Below are positions 28,811-36,072 of a stretch of 36,072 nt of DNA, one piece after another (position 1 is the stretch's first letter; the number at the start of each line of letters is the position of its first letter). The notes below the pieces were generated by a model, which was not told the origin of the DNA, made no database searches, and saw nothing but the letters and a program-made list of their open reading frames with translations. The position numbers and the translations under genes are program-made. This DNA comes from Mycobacterium sp. (GTDB lineage Bacteria > Actinomycetota > Actinomycetes > Mycobacteriales > Mycobacteriaceae), in contig JAGQTQ010000045.1 of assembly GCA_020438905.1 (NCBI GenBank), positions 1 through 36,072 of the forward strand. The letters run 5' to 3'.

Positions 28811-28868
28811 CGAGCAGACACAAACGTCCCCAAATCTCAGCGTGTCGCGGGTACTTTGCGTCTGCTCG
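28811..28868. repeat. Intergenic palindromic repeat, diverged copy
   Basis: Left arm CGAGCAGACACAAACGTCCC (28811-28830) and right arm GGGTACTTTGCGTCTGCTCG (28849-28868) are inverted repeats with a few mismatches around an 18-nt centre. It is the same family as the copies at 1-42 and 29674-29732. It lies between two divergent genes, not in a terminator position. Confidence 0.7.
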
Positions 28869-28905
28869 CGGGGAAGGGACTCGCGGGGGAGGGGAGCACG
28901 CGGAC

Positions 28906-28911
28906 TAGGCT
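28906..28911 (+). promoter_or_regulatory. -10 hexamer for leaderless acyltransferase mRNA
   Basis: TAGGCT is followed by 8 nt and the ATG at 28920. It is the same hexamer as at 23708 and 25904. Confidence 0.5.
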
Positions 28912-28919
28912 CTGCGGGC

Positions 28920-29657
28920 ATGACGAGCATGTGGGGTGCGCCGATCCACAAGCGCTGGCGCGGTTCCCGGCTGCGTGACCCGCGCCAGGCGCGATTCCTC
29001 ACCCGGGCGTCGCTGAAATGGGTGGTCGCCAACCGGGCCTGGACTCCCTGGTATCTGGTGCGCTACTGGCGGCTGCTCAGGTTCAAGCTGGCCAACCCGC
29101 ATGTCATCACCCGCGGCATGGTGTTCCTGGGCAAGAACGTCGAAATCCACGCCACCCCGGAGCTGGCCCAGTTGGAGATCGGCCGGTGGGTGCACATCGG
29201 CGACAAGAACACCATCCGCGCGCACGAGGGCTCGCTGCGGTTGGGCGACAAGGTGGTCTTCGGCCGCGACAACGTCATCAACTGCTACCTGGACATCGAG
29301 TTCGGTGAGTCGGCGCTGATGGCCGACTGGTGCTACGTCTGCGATTTCGACCACAAGATGGACAACATCGAGATGGCGATCAAGGACCAGGGCATCGTCA
29401 AGACCCCGGTGCGGATCGGTCCGGACACCTGGATCGCGACCAAGGTCACCATCCTGCGGGGTACCACCATCGGCCGCGGCTGCGTGCTGGGTGCGCATGC
29501 GGTGGTCAAGGGCGACATCCCGGACTTCTCGATCGCGGTGGGATCCCCGGCCAAGGTGGTCAAGAACCGCAAGCTGGCCTGGGAGACCTCCGCGGCGCAG
29601 CGGGCCGAACTGGCAGCCGCGCTGGCCGATATCGAGCGCAAGAAGGCGTCCCGGTAG
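28920..29657 (+). CDS. Hexapeptide-repeat acyltransferase (Rv3034c type)
   Basis: A 245-residue left-handed beta-helix acyltransferase. After a basic N-terminal part (HKRWRGSRLRDPRQARF, then WYLVRYWRLLRFKL), hexapeptide turns appear from about residue 65: VEIHATPELAQLEIGRWVHI, GDKVVFGRDNVINC, then PVRIGPDTWIATKVTIL and GRGCVLGAHAVVKG, closing with SIAVGSPAKVVKNR as in maltose/galactoside-type acetyltransferases. The proposed catalytic His lies in the CDFDHKMDN loop. It corresponds to Rv3034c, long suggested to acylate the methylglucose lipopolysaccharide made by the neighbouring genes; that role is not proven by sequence. It is convergent with the glycosyltransferase gene, with a strong hairpin between. 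Confidence 0.87.
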   Translation: MTSMWGAPIHKRWRGSRLRDPRQARFLTRASLKWVVANRAWTPWYLVRYWRLLRFKLANPHVITRGMVFLGKNVEIHATPELAQLEIGRWVHIGDKNTIRAHEGSLRLGDKVVFGRDNVINCYLDIEFGESALMADWCYVCDFDHKMDNIEMAIKDQGIVKTPVRIGPDTWIATKVTILRGTTIGRGCVLGAHAVVKGDIPDFSIAVGSPAKVVKNRKLAWETSAAQRAELAAALADIERKKASR

Positions 29658-29673
29658 GGTCACCCCCCTCTGC

Positions 29674-29732
29674 CGAGCAGACGCAAAAGACCCCCGACAC
29701 GCCGGTATTCGGGAGTCTTTTGCGTCTGCTCG
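29674..29732. repeat. Intergenic palindromic repeat, intact copy, likely bidirectional terminator
   Basis: Two 24-nt arms (29674-29697 and 29709-29732) are complementary except at one or two positions and enclose an 11-nt loop. The arms share GAGCAGACGCAAAAGAC and its complement. It sits exactly between the stops of two convergent genes, where such a hairpin would end transcription both ways. Confidence 0.8.
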
Positions 29733-29761
29733 CGCGGAGAAGGAAACGCGCGTCGAGCAGC

Positions 29762-30991
29762 TCAGCGGTCCGGCAGTGCATGCTCGACGATGGCCCGGCG
29801 ATCCAGCGGCGGGCGCGTCCTGCGGGTGGCGCCCCGGTAGACACCGGCCGTGCGGTCCGCAACGGTGCCCCAGTCGAAGTCCGCGGTGAGGCGCCTACGG
29901 GCGGCCAGGGCCCGGCGCTGGGCGGCGGCAGGGTCGTCCAGAGCGGCCCGGACCGCGGCGGCCAGGGCGCCGACATCGCGCGCGGGAAACGACAACCCGG
30001 TGCGCCCGTCGATCACCGCCTCCCCGAGGCCGCCGACGTCGGAGGTCACCAGGGGAGTCCCAGCGGCCGCGGCCTCCAGGGCCACGATGCCGAACGGTTC
30101 GTAGTGGCTGGGCAGCACGGCGACGTCGGCGCGGTGCAGAAGTCGCAGGAGTTCGTCGTGGTCGGCCCGGCCCGTGAAGCGGACGGCTTTGAGCACCTTG
30201 TTCTTTCGCGCGACGTCGATCAGCCAGGCCTGCTGGGTGCCGTCGCCGGCGACGGTCAGGGTGGTCCCGGGATGGGTGCGCCGGATCCTGGGCAGTGCGG
30301 CGATGGCGTCGTGGACGCCCTTCTCGTACTCCAGGCGGCCGAAGTAGAGCAGTTCGGGCGGTCCGTCGTGGGAGTGGCGTTTCGCGAACGGCCAACGGCT
30401 GGAGTCGATCCCGTTGGGGATGACGCTGATATCGTCGAGGTCGGGGCCGAACAGTTCCGCGATCTCTGCGGCCATCGACGCCGAACAGGCGATCAGGGCG
30501 TCCGATGACCGTGCCAGCCAGGACTCCAGGGCGTGCACCTGGCGGTTGACCGGCCCGGACACCCAGCCCGAGTGCCGGCCCGCTTCGGTGGCGTGGATGG
30601 TGGAAACCATAGGGGAGCAGAAGAAGTCGGCCAGGGCGATGCAGGGGTGGGCGACCAGCCAGTCGTGTGCGTGCACGACATCGGGTCGCCAATCGCCCAG
30701 CAGGGCCAGCCCGGCCCGGATCATGGCGTGACCCATGGCCAGCGTCCAGGCCATCATGTCGCGGCCGAACTCGAACTCGTGCGGGTCCTGTGCGGCGGCG
30801 ATCACCCGGACGCCCTCGTGCATCTCATCGCTGGTCGGGTGGCTGACCGGGTCGGTGCCGAACGGCCGCCGGGACAGCACCACCACCTCGTGCCCTTCCG
30901 CGGCCAGTGCGGTGGCCAGGTGATGCACGTGGCGGCCCAGGCCGCCGACGACCACCGGCGGGTATTCCCACGACACCATCAGGATCTTCAC
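29762..30991 (-). CDS. GT4 alpha-1,4-glucosyltransferase of MGLP/glucan synthesis (Rv3032 type)
   Basis: A 409-residue GT-B glycosyltransferase that elongates alpha-1,4-glucan chains; Rv3032 is the chain-elongating enzyme of 6-O-methylglucose lipopolysaccharide. The glycine-rich N-terminal loop WEYPPVVVGGLGRHVHHL, VVHAHDWLVAHP, IPNGIDSSRWPF, FGRLEYEKGVHDAI and the E-x7-E donor motif EPFGIVALEAAAAGTP are present. The GTG at 30991 starts the fold (KILMVSWEYPP); the open frame upstream to 31057 crosses the palindrome at 31009-31066 and is unlikely to be used. It is third in the minus-strand run methyltransferase, branching enzyme, glucosyltransferase, but 112 bases of repeat-bearing spacer separate it from the branching-enzyme gene. 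Confidence 0.92.
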   Translation of the reverse strand: MKILMVSWEYPPVVVGGLGRHVHHLATALAAEGHEVVVLSRRPFGTDPVSHPTSDEMHEGVRVIAAAQDPHEFEFGRDMMAWTLAMGHAMIRAGLALLGDWRPDVVHAHDWLVAHPCIALADFFCSPMVSTIHATEAGRHSGWVSGPVNRQVHALESWLARSSDALIACSASMAAEIAELFGPDLDDISVIPNGIDSSRWPFAKRHSHDGPPELLYFGRLEYEKGVHDAIAALPRIRRTHPGTTLTVAGDGTQQAWLIDVARKNKVLKAVRFTGRADHDELLRLLHRADVAVLPSHYEPFGIVALEAAAAGTPLVTSDVGGLGEAVIDGRTGLSFPARDVGALAAAVRAALDDPAAAQRRALAARRRLTADFDWGTVADRTAGVYRGATRRTRPPLDRRAIVEHALPDR

Positions 30992-31008
30992 CGGCGTCTC
31001 ACCGCCGC

Positions 31009-31066
31009 CGAGCGTGCGTGAAGTGTCGCGCCCGGCGGCGTGTCGTCGTACCGACACGCACGCTCG
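31009..31066. repeat. Intergenic inverted repeat, variant type
   Basis: CGAGCGTGCGTG (31009-31020) and CACGCACGCTCG (31055-31066) are perfect inverted arms around a 34-nt centre that holds further short GTGTCG and CGACAC matches. It resembles the other intergenic palindromes in layout but has a different arm sequence. It lies within the MGLP operon, between two genes read in the same direction. Confidence 0.65.
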
Positions 31067-31104
31067 CGGGAAGGCGGCGGGTCGCTCGCGGGAAGGCGGC
31101 GGGT
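31061..31104. repeat. Perfect 22-bp tandem duplication
   Basis: Two identical 22-bp units (31061-31082 and 31083-31104, beginning CGCTCGCGGGAAGG) lie head to tail. The first overlaps the right arm of the palindrome; the second ends on the first base of the branching-enzyme stop codon. It is probably a recent slippage duplication. Confidence 0.85.
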
Positions 31105-32669
31105 CATCCGCGGGGCAGGCGCCGGGCGTCCAGTGCGCCGAACAGGCCGTCAGCCCGGTTCCAGCCCTCGGCCAACCGGGTGGCGACCTCGCGGCGCCCC
31201 GCGGCCAGGGCGTCGGCGATCTCCCGGGTGGCGTGGGCGTGCAGATGCGCGCGATACCGCGCGTAGTCCGCGGCGGAGTCCTTGCTGACCATGAACGGCC
31301 AGTCGCTGGAGACCGTCAGCAGCGTCTCGCGCAGGATCTGGTCGGCCACCGGGTCGCGGGTGGGAGCGGTGCAGGTCTGCGCGAGTGCCTTGTCGACACA
31401 TGCCAGTGCGGTGTCGACCACTTCGCCGTTGAGCGCCACGAGGTCGGCCACCTGCTCGCCGGCCCACACCTGCCAGTCCTTGCCCGATCCCCATGAGCTT
31501 GGCGGCAATTCCACCGGCGCGCCGAGGAAGCCGTTCTCCTTGGCGTCGCGCAGCGTGCCGACTCGCACCCCGGCCTCGGGCAGCGCGCGCAGTACCCGTT
31601 CCAGCCACACCGGACCCTCGTACCACCAGTGGCCGAACAGTTCGGTGTCGAAGGCGGCCACCACGTGCGCGGGCCGGCCGATACGTTCGGACTCGCTGAT
31701 GAGGCGCCGGCGCACCAGTTCGACGAAGTCCTCGACGTGGGCGTCGACGGCCCGGTCGGCGCGGTCCGGGTCATAGGGCGCCTTGGCCTCGGAGTCCACG
31801 TTGCGGCCGGTGACCCGGGCGGGCTTGAGTCCGGTGAGGTGGTCGTAGGTGTGGAAGTCGCGATAGGCGGCGTGGCCGGGGTAGCCCGACCGCGGCGACC
31901 AGACCCGGTAGCTGACCTGCAAATCACGGCCGAAGGCGACCACACCGGTGCTGCCGACGGGTCGGCCCAGCGCGGTGTCACCGTGCAGCGATGGGCCGTC
32001 GACCATGAAGTGCCCGACTCCGGCGGCGGCATAGTCGTGCTCCATCCCGGGGGCGTAAGCACACTCCGGGGCCCAGATGCCGGTCGGGGTGTGGCCCAGC
32101 CGCTGTCCGGCGTCGGCCAGCCCCTCTCGCAGCGCAAACTCGCGCAGCCGCGGATTCAGCAACGGCTGGAACGGGTGGGCCAGCGGGCCGCCGAGCAGTT
32201 CGACGGTGCCGGCGTCGATGAGTTCGCGCAGCGGCGGGCTGGCGCCGTGGCGCCAGAGGCCGGTGAATTCCTCCAGGGCCCGGGTCGCCTCTTCGCACTC
32301 GCGGACACCGAAGCGCCGCAACGCTTCCGGAGTACTGGCGGTTCCGGCGGCGGCACCGGTCGGAGCGTGGACGGTGGCGGCCTCCAGTGCGCGGAGCTGC
32401 CAGTTGGCCAGCCAGTGGTGCATCCCGTCGAGGCAGTACGGGTCGTCGAGTTGCGCCATCACCACCGGCGTGAGGCCCAGGGTGATCAGGCCACGGCGGT
32501 CCTCGGCGGCAAGCTTGCGCAACACCCGCAGCAGCGGAAGGTAGGCCGCCGCCCACGATTGATACAGCCACTCCTCGCCCACCGGCCACCGGCCGTGGTG
32601 GGCCAGCCAGGGCAGGTGGGTGTGCAGCACCAGGCTGAACTGTCCGGGCACCGGCTCCCGGGCGGTCAC
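31104..32669 (-). CDS. GH57 alpha-1,4-glucan branching enzyme (Rv3031 type)
   Basis: A 521-residue glycoside hydrolase family 57 enzyme that makes alpha-1,6 branches in glucan, here for methylglucose lipopolysaccharide. The GH57 start LVLHTHLPWLAHHG carries the conserved His residues. The catalytic nucleophile is Glu202 in GIWAPECAYAPG and the general acid is Asp341 in AFDTELFGHWW. An all-helical C-terminal region (DWPFMVSKDSAADYARYR onward) is typical. The GTG at 32669 overlaps the methyltransferase stop by 4 bases (GTGA), so translation is coupled; the longer frame to 32762 lies inside the upstream gene. Confidence 0.93.
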   Translation of the reverse strand: MTAREPVPGQFSLVLHTHLPWLAHHGRWPVGEEWLYQSWAAAYLPLLRVLRKLAAEDRRGLITLGLTPVVMAQLDDPYCLDGMHHWLANWQLRALEAATVHAPTGAAAGTASTPEALRRFGVRECEEATRALEEFTGLWRHGASPPLRELIDAGTVELLGGPLAHPFQPLLNPRLREFALREGLADAGQRLGHTPTGIWAPECAYAPGMEHDYAAAGVGHFMVDGPSLHGDTALGRPVGSTGVVAFGRDLQVSYRVWSPRSGYPGHAAYRDFHTYDHLTGLKPARVTGRNVDSEAKAPYDPDRADRAVDAHVEDFVELVRRRLISESERIGRPAHVVAAFDTELFGHWWYEGPVWLERVLRALPEAGVRVGTLRDAKENGFLGAPVELPPSSWGSGKDWQVWAGEQVADLVALNGEVVDTALACVDKALAQTCTAPTRDPVADQILRETLLTVSSDWPFMVSKDSAADYARYRAHLHAHATREIADALAAGRREVATRLAEGWNRADGLFGALDARRLPRG

Positions 32670-33454
32670 GGACGTACCGCGATCGCCAGCAGATCCAGGC
32701 TTGCGTCGATATCGCGGCGACCGGTTCCGGCGCCGTCCTCGACGATCTCGAAGTCCTCGCAACGCACCGCGGCGACGTCGGCGAGCAGGTCGTCGTCCCA
32801 GGGGGCGTCAGCGACCGCGCGGGTGATCTGGGCGTCGATGATCGATCCGCCGTGGCGGGCGTCCATCTCGGTCAGCCGGGGGCCGTGGAAGACCCCGTAG
32901 AGGCCGTCGACCCGGAAGCCGCCGGTTTCCAGTAGCTCGCGGAGTTCGGCGGCGTTGAGCTCGCGGGTGTGGAACGGGTTGACCGGGGTGTCGCTGCCGG
33001 GGGTGAAGGTGATCCGGTTCGGGGTCGACATCAGCAGCAGCCCGCCCGGGCGCAGCAAGCGTAAGCATTCCGTCACGAACTGTGGCTGATCCCACAGATG
33101 CTCGATGACCTGGAAGTTCACCACAACGTCCACCGAGGCGTCAGGCATCGGGACCGAGGCCAGATTGGCGGCCATCACCTCCACCCGGGGGTAGCGGGTG
33201 GACACGTGGGCCACGGTTGCCGCGTCGTAGTCCACGGCCACCACCCGGCGAGCTGTCGAGGCGATCAGGTCGGCCCCGTAGCCCTCGCCGCACCCGGCTT
33301 CGAGAACCTCCTGACCTGCGCACATGTCCGAACACCAGCGGTAGACCACCTCGTGGCGGCGGAACCAGTAGTTCTCCTGCGCCAACCCGGGCACGGTGCG
33401 TTCGCCGGTCAGCGGCAGGCCGCCGTCGGCGGCGTCGGTCAGGTGCGCGTTCAT
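32666..33454 (-). CDS. SAM methyltransferase of MGLP synthesis (Rv3030 type)
   Basis: A 262-residue class I methyltransferase. SAM motif I is LEAGCGEGYG (residues 51-60), followed by VVAVDYDAATV, NFQVIEHLWDQPQF and LRPGGLLLMSTPN. Rv3030 is reported to methylate the 1-OH of the reducing-end glucose in methylglucose lipopolysaccharide, and the operon with the GH57 and GT4 genes supports that identity. The ATG at 33454 lies 8 nt after TAGCCT on the minus strand, so the operon mRNA is predicted to be leaderless. It is divergent from fixA. Confidence 0.9.
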   Translation of the reverse strand: MNAHLTDAADGGLPLTGERTVPGLAQENYWFRRHEVVYRWCSDMCAGQEVLEAGCGEGYGADLIASTARRVVAVDYDAATVAHVSTRYPRVEVMAANLASVPMPDASVDVVVNFQVIEHLWDQPQFVTECLRLLRPGGLLLMSTPNRITFTPGSDTPVNPFHTRELNAAELRELLETGGFRVDGLYGVFHGPRLTEMDARHGGSIIDAQITRAVADAPWDDDLLADVAAVRCEDFEIVEDGAGTGRRDIDASLDLLAIAVRP

Positions 33455-33462
33455 CGCAACGC

Positions 33463-33468
33463 AGGCTA
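33463..33468 (-). promoter_or_regulatory. -10 hexamer for leaderless MGLP operon mRNA
   Basis: On the minus strand TAGCCT is followed by 8 nt and the methyltransferase ATG. No Shine-Dalgarno sequence is visible. Confidence 0.5.
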
Positions 33469-33563
33469 TCCCGCCGCCGGGAAATCGCGAACCCGTCCGG
33501 TGGCGACAGGCCTGCGAGAACACCTTCGGCGGCAAGCTATCGTTAAGATGCGATCCGCCATAA

Positions 33564-33579
33564 GTTACCGACTAGTAAC
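33564..33579. promoter_or_regulatory. Palindromic operator over the fixA -10
   Basis: GTTACC-GACT-AGTAAC is an inverted repeat with one mismatched pair. Its last bases begin TAACAT (33576-33581), a TANNNT -10 predicting a transcript start near 33588 and a leader of about 70 nt. The GTTACC half-site is the same as in the cyp136 operator at 4114-4132. A TetR-type regulator is plausible. Confidence 0.55.
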
Positions 33580-33659
33580 ATGGTGAGGTCAGCGGATGTG
33601 ACCCCCCACAGCGCGGCACATGACGGTCGCGCGATCTGCCAGGAGGACGTAGAGAAGCC

Positions 33660-34448
33660 ATGACGAATATCGTGGTTCTGATCAAACAGGTTCCCGATTA
33701 CGCGGACCGCAGGTTGTCGGACACCGACTTCACCCTTGACCGGGCGGGTTCGGACGCCGTGCTCGACGAGATCAACGAGAAAGCCGTCGAAGAGGCGCTG
33801 CAGATCAAGGAGCGCGAAGGCGGCGACAGCACCGTGACCGTGCTGACCGCCGGCCCGGAGAAAGCCGGCGAGGCCATCCGCAAGGCGCTCTCGATGGGCG
33901 CCGACAAGGGTGTGCACCTGCTCGACGCCGGCCTGCACGGCTCGGACATGATCCAGACCGGCTGGGCCCTGGCTCGCGCGCTGGGCGCCATCGAGGGCAC
34001 CGAGCTGGTCATCACCGGCAATGCGGCCAGCGACGGTACCGGCGGCGCGATCCCGGCCATCATCGCCGAATACCTCGGGCTGCCCCAGATGACCCATATG
34101 CGCACCGTGGTCATCGAGGGCTCCAAGATCAGCGGTGAGCGGGAGACCGACGAGGGTGTCTTCAACGTCGAGGCCACGCTGCCCGCGGTGGTCAGCGTGC
34201 ACGAGAAGATCAACGAACCGCGCTTCCCGTCCTTCAAGGGCATCATGGCCGCCAAGAAGAAGGAAGTGACCACCCTGACGCTGGCCGACATCGGCGTCGA
34301 GGCCGAAGAGGTGGGACTGGCCAACGCGGTTTCGCGGGTGCAGTCCTCGACCCCGAAGCCTCCCAAGGCCGCCGGTGAGAAGCTGACCGACGAGGGCGAT
34401 GGCGGAGCCAAGATCGCCGAGTACCTGGTCGCGCAGAAGATCATCTAG
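33660..34448 (+). CDS. fixA: Electron transfer flavoprotein beta subunit
   Basis: A 262-residue EtfB/FixA. With FixB it forms the flavoprotein that takes electrons from acyl-CoA dehydrogenases to the quinone pool. The start IVVLIKQVPDYADRRL, the middle GNAASDGTGGAIPAIIAEYLGLP and the ETF-beta signature VSVHEKINEPRFPSFKGIMAAKKKEV are typical. AGGAGG lies at 33641-33646 and a second purine run (GAGAAG) closer to the ATG. fixB follows after 57 bases. The palindrome over the promoter suggests control by lipid supply, which is an inference. Confidence 0.95.
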   Translation: MTNIVVLIKQVPDYADRRLSDTDFTLDRAGSDAVLDEINEKAVEEALQIKEREGGDSTVTVLTAGPEKAGEAIRKALSMGADKGVHLLDAGLHGSDMIQTGWALARALGAIEGTELVITGNAASDGTGGAIPAIIAEYLGLPQMTHMRTVVIEGSKISGERETDEGVFNVEATLPAVVSVHEKINEPRFPSFKGIMAAKKKEVTTLTLADIGVEAEEVGLANAVSRVQSSTPKPPKAAGEKLTDEGDGGAKIAEYLVAQKII

Positions 34449-34505
34449 AGCCGGTCCCGGAATACGGCTCCGCCACCCAAAGACTCCCCAGAAAAGAGAA
34501 AATCC

Positions 34506-35462
34506 ATGGCTGAAGTACTCGTGCTCGTCGAGCACTCCGAAGGTGCGGTGAAGAAGGCCACCGCCGAACTTCTCACCGCGGCCCGCGCGCTGGGCGAGCC
34601 GTCGGCGGTCGTGATCGGTGGCCCCGGCACCGCAGCGCCGCTGGTCGACGCCCTCAAGGCGGCCGGCGCCGCCAAGATCTACGTGGCCGAGTCCGCCGAT
34701 GCCGAGAACGTCCTGATCACCCCTTACGTCGACGTGCTCGCCAACCTGTCCGAGTCGGCGGCCCCGGCGGCGGTGCTGCTGGCCGCCACGGCCGAGGGTA
34801 AAGAGATCGGCGGCCGGCTGGCGGCGCGGATCGGTTCGGGCATCCTGTCGGACGTCATCGACGTCAAGCCCGGCGGCATCGGTGTGCACTCGGTGTTCGG
34901 CGGCGCCTACACGGTCGAGGCCAAGGCCGAGGGTGACGTGCCGGTCATCACCGTGCGCCCGGGTGCCGTGGAGCCGGTTCCGGCCCCCGGCGCCGGGGAG
35001 CAGGTCAGCGTCGAGGTGCCCGCCGCGGCCGATAACGCCGTACGGATCACCGCCCGCCAGCCCGCCCAGAAGAGCGCGCGTCCGGAGCTCACCGAGGCCG
35101 CCATCGTCATCGCCGGCGGTCGCGGAGTGGGCAGCGCGGAGAATTTCAAGGTGGTCGAGGATCTCGCCGACGCCATGGGCGGTGCGGTGGGCGCCTCCCG
35201 CGCGGCGGTGGACTCCGGCTACTACGAGGGCCAGTTCCAGATCGGCCAGACCGGTAAGACGGTGGCCCCGCGTCTGTACGTCGCGCTGGGCATCTCCGGG
35301 GCCATCCAGCACCGTGCGGGTATGCAGACCTCCAAGACCATCGTCGCGGTGAACAAGGACGAAGAAGCCCCGATCTTCGAGATCTCCGACCTCGGGATCG
35401 TCGGCGACCTGTTCAACGTGACTCCGCAGCTGACCGAGGCGGTCAAGGCCCGCAAAGGCTGA
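34506..35462 (+). CDS. fixB: Electron transfer flavoprotein alpha subunit
   Basis: A 318-residue EtfA/FixB, the FAD-carrying partner of FixA. The N-terminal half is Rossmann-like ([20 protein letters not shown]). The C-terminal FAD domain shows [53 protein letters not shown] and the signature INKxxxAPIF-like stretch [23 protein letters not shown]. The start is the ATG after a purine-rich GAAAAGAGAAA. It is followed by a strong terminator. Confidence 0.95.
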   Translation: MAEVLVLVEHSEGAVKKATAELLTAARALGEPSAVVIGGPGTAAPLVDALKAAGAAKIYVAESADAENVLITPYVDVLANLSESAAPAAVLLAATAEGKEIGGRLAARIGSGILSDVIDVKPGGIGVHSVFGGAYTVEAKAEGDVPVITVRPGAVEPVPAPGAGEQVSVEVPAAADNAVRITARQPAQKSARPELTEAAIVIAGGRGVGSAENFKVVEDLADAMGGAVGASRAAVDSGYYEGQFQIGQTGKTVAPRLYVALGISGAIQHRAGMQTSKTIVAVNKDEEAPIFEISDLGIVGDLFNVTPQLTEAVKARKG

Positions 35463-35480
35463 TTTCCGGATCGTCCGGTG

Positions 35481-35514
35481 CGACGCCCGGCCGGGTTATC
35501 CCGGCCGGGCGTCG
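35481..35514. terminator. Strong bidirectional hairpin terminator after fixB
   Basis: A perfect 15-bp GC-rich stem (CGACGCCCGGCCGGG at 35481-35495 and its complement at 35500-35514) with a TTAT loop lies 18 bases past the fixB stop, and 16 bases from the stop of the convergent gene. Confidence 0.85.
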
Positions 35515-35530
35515 TGCGTCGGTGACCGGT

Positions 35531-36072
35531 TCAGACCGGCACGGTCCGGGGGCTGCCGGGCAGCCGATCGGCCCCCGGGGTGGCCCGGCGCCGGATCATG
35601 TGGATCAGGATGAGCACCGAGGAGACGGCGGCGAAGATGCACCACAGCGAGGCGAACGCCTGGGCGTAGAAGATCGCGACCGTCACCAGGCCGATCAGGT
35701 TGAGCGCCCCGAATGCGACGATCGAGCGGTAGCCGGACAGCAGCGGCGGCCCGATCACGGCAACGATGTACGCCACCGCCCACACCATCGGATGGGTGAC
35801 GACGGTCGCGTACTCCAGGCCGTTGGGGTGGCGGATCACCTCGACCGGATTGAACAGGACCACGTATGCCAGGTAGGACGAGACGATGAGGCCCAGGACG
35901 AGGAACGGCGCAGCCCGCGGCCGGGCCCGCTCGGGCGGTTCGAGCAGCATCACCGCCAATGGCACATAGGTGGGTAACAGCGGCCAGGCTATGAACAGGT
36001 ACGCCCGCATCGCCAGCTCGGCCAGCCCGGGTGAGACGTCGCCGTCGAGCCCCGCCCATACCGCGACCTCCA
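35531..36072 (-). CDS. Membrane protein, DUF6629-like, 5' end outside the window
   Basis: A partial gene. The open frame continues upstream of the apparent ATG at 36010 to the window edge, reading EVAVWAGLDGDVSPGLAELA before MRAYLFIAWPLL, and this looks like real coding sequence. At least 180 residues are visible, with about five hydrophobic segments, NPVEVIRHPNGLEY, and a basic end (HMIRRR). The pattern matches uncharacterised DUF6629-type membrane proteins as I remember them. It is convergent with fixB. The function is unknown. Confidence 0.75.
   Translation of the reverse strand, partial: EVAVWAGLDGDVSPGLAELAMRAYLFIAWPLLPTYVPLAVMLLEPPERARPRAAPFLVLGLIVSSYLAYVVLFNPVEVIRHPNGLEYATVVTHPMVWAVAYIVAVIGPPLLSGYRSIVAFGALNLIGLVTVAIFYAQAFASLWCIFAAVSSVLILIHMIRRRATPGADRLPGSPRTVPV

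Noticed and set aside
31009-31057. N-terminal extension of the glycosyltransferase to 31057
   Set aside because: The extra 22 residues are encoded by the palindromic repeat and are not part of the GT fold, which starts at the GTG at 30991.

Overview
This is a high-GC actinobacterial chromosome segment, almost certainly from a mycobacterium. It carries class Ib ribonucleotide reductase split into nrdHIE and a separate nrdF, the 6-O-methylglucose lipopolysaccharide (MGLP) gene block, a CYP136-type P450, SerB2 with tandem ACT domains, a FecB lipoprotein next to ctaD, and a TB22.2-like secreted protein. From memory of gene order, it runs antiparallel to M. tuberculosis Rv3028c-Rv3059. Several genes are extra relative to that block: the sulfur island at the left end, a MASE1-GAF-PP2C phosphatase, a geranylgeranyl-reductase-family oxidase, a second SDR, an alpha/beta hydrolase and a partial membrane protein at the right edge. 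No tRNA, rRNA, insertion sequence, prophage or CRISPR array was seen, and no gene-free stretch exceeds about 300 bases.

Region 1 (1-2.6 kb) is a compact sulfane-sulfur module. A thioredoxin and a 41-residue Cys-rich protein are read leftward. A rhodanese-DUF2892 membrane protein, a TauE/SafE exporter and a CsoR/CstR-family repressor are read rightward. Four near-identical 16-bp palindromes (ATACCC-N4-GGGTAT) sit at the promoters, three in the divergent gap and one in front of the repressor. The repressor keeps both conserved cysteines but lacks the copper-ligand His, which points to persulfide sensing.

Region 2 (2.6-5.8 kb) is cyp136, divergent from a TetR regulator and an SDR, with two different palindromes in the gap. 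Region 3 (5.8-14.6 kb) holds nrdHIE and nrdF2. Each is preceded by a pair of NrdR-like boxes with the same 32-bp spacing, the downstream box containing the -10 element. Between them lie the phosphatase, the reductase-family oxidase and a TetR gene whose promoter contains four 14-bp tandem repeats.

Region 4 (14.6-27.5 kb) contains a DUF3349 protein, adhC, an SDR, fecB, ctaD, serB2, and a tight run of ABC ATPase, NUDIX hydrolase, enoyl-CoA hydratase, methyltransferase, THUMP-like methyltransferase and TB22.2-like secreted protein, then an alpha/beta hydrolase. Region 5 (27.5-33.5 kb) holds a PQQ-propeller lipoprotein, a hexapeptide acyltransferase and the MGLP genes (glycosyltransferase, GH57 branching enzyme, methyltransferase), with a family of intergenic palindromes between them. 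Region 6 (33.5-36 kb) is fixA-fixB with a strong terminator, facing a truncated membrane protein gene.

Many genes look leaderless: a TANNNT -10 hexamer lies 6-8 nt before the start codon at nine genes. In two of them the -10 includes the stop codon of the gene upstream. Functional names come from motifs and family knowledge; no database search was run.
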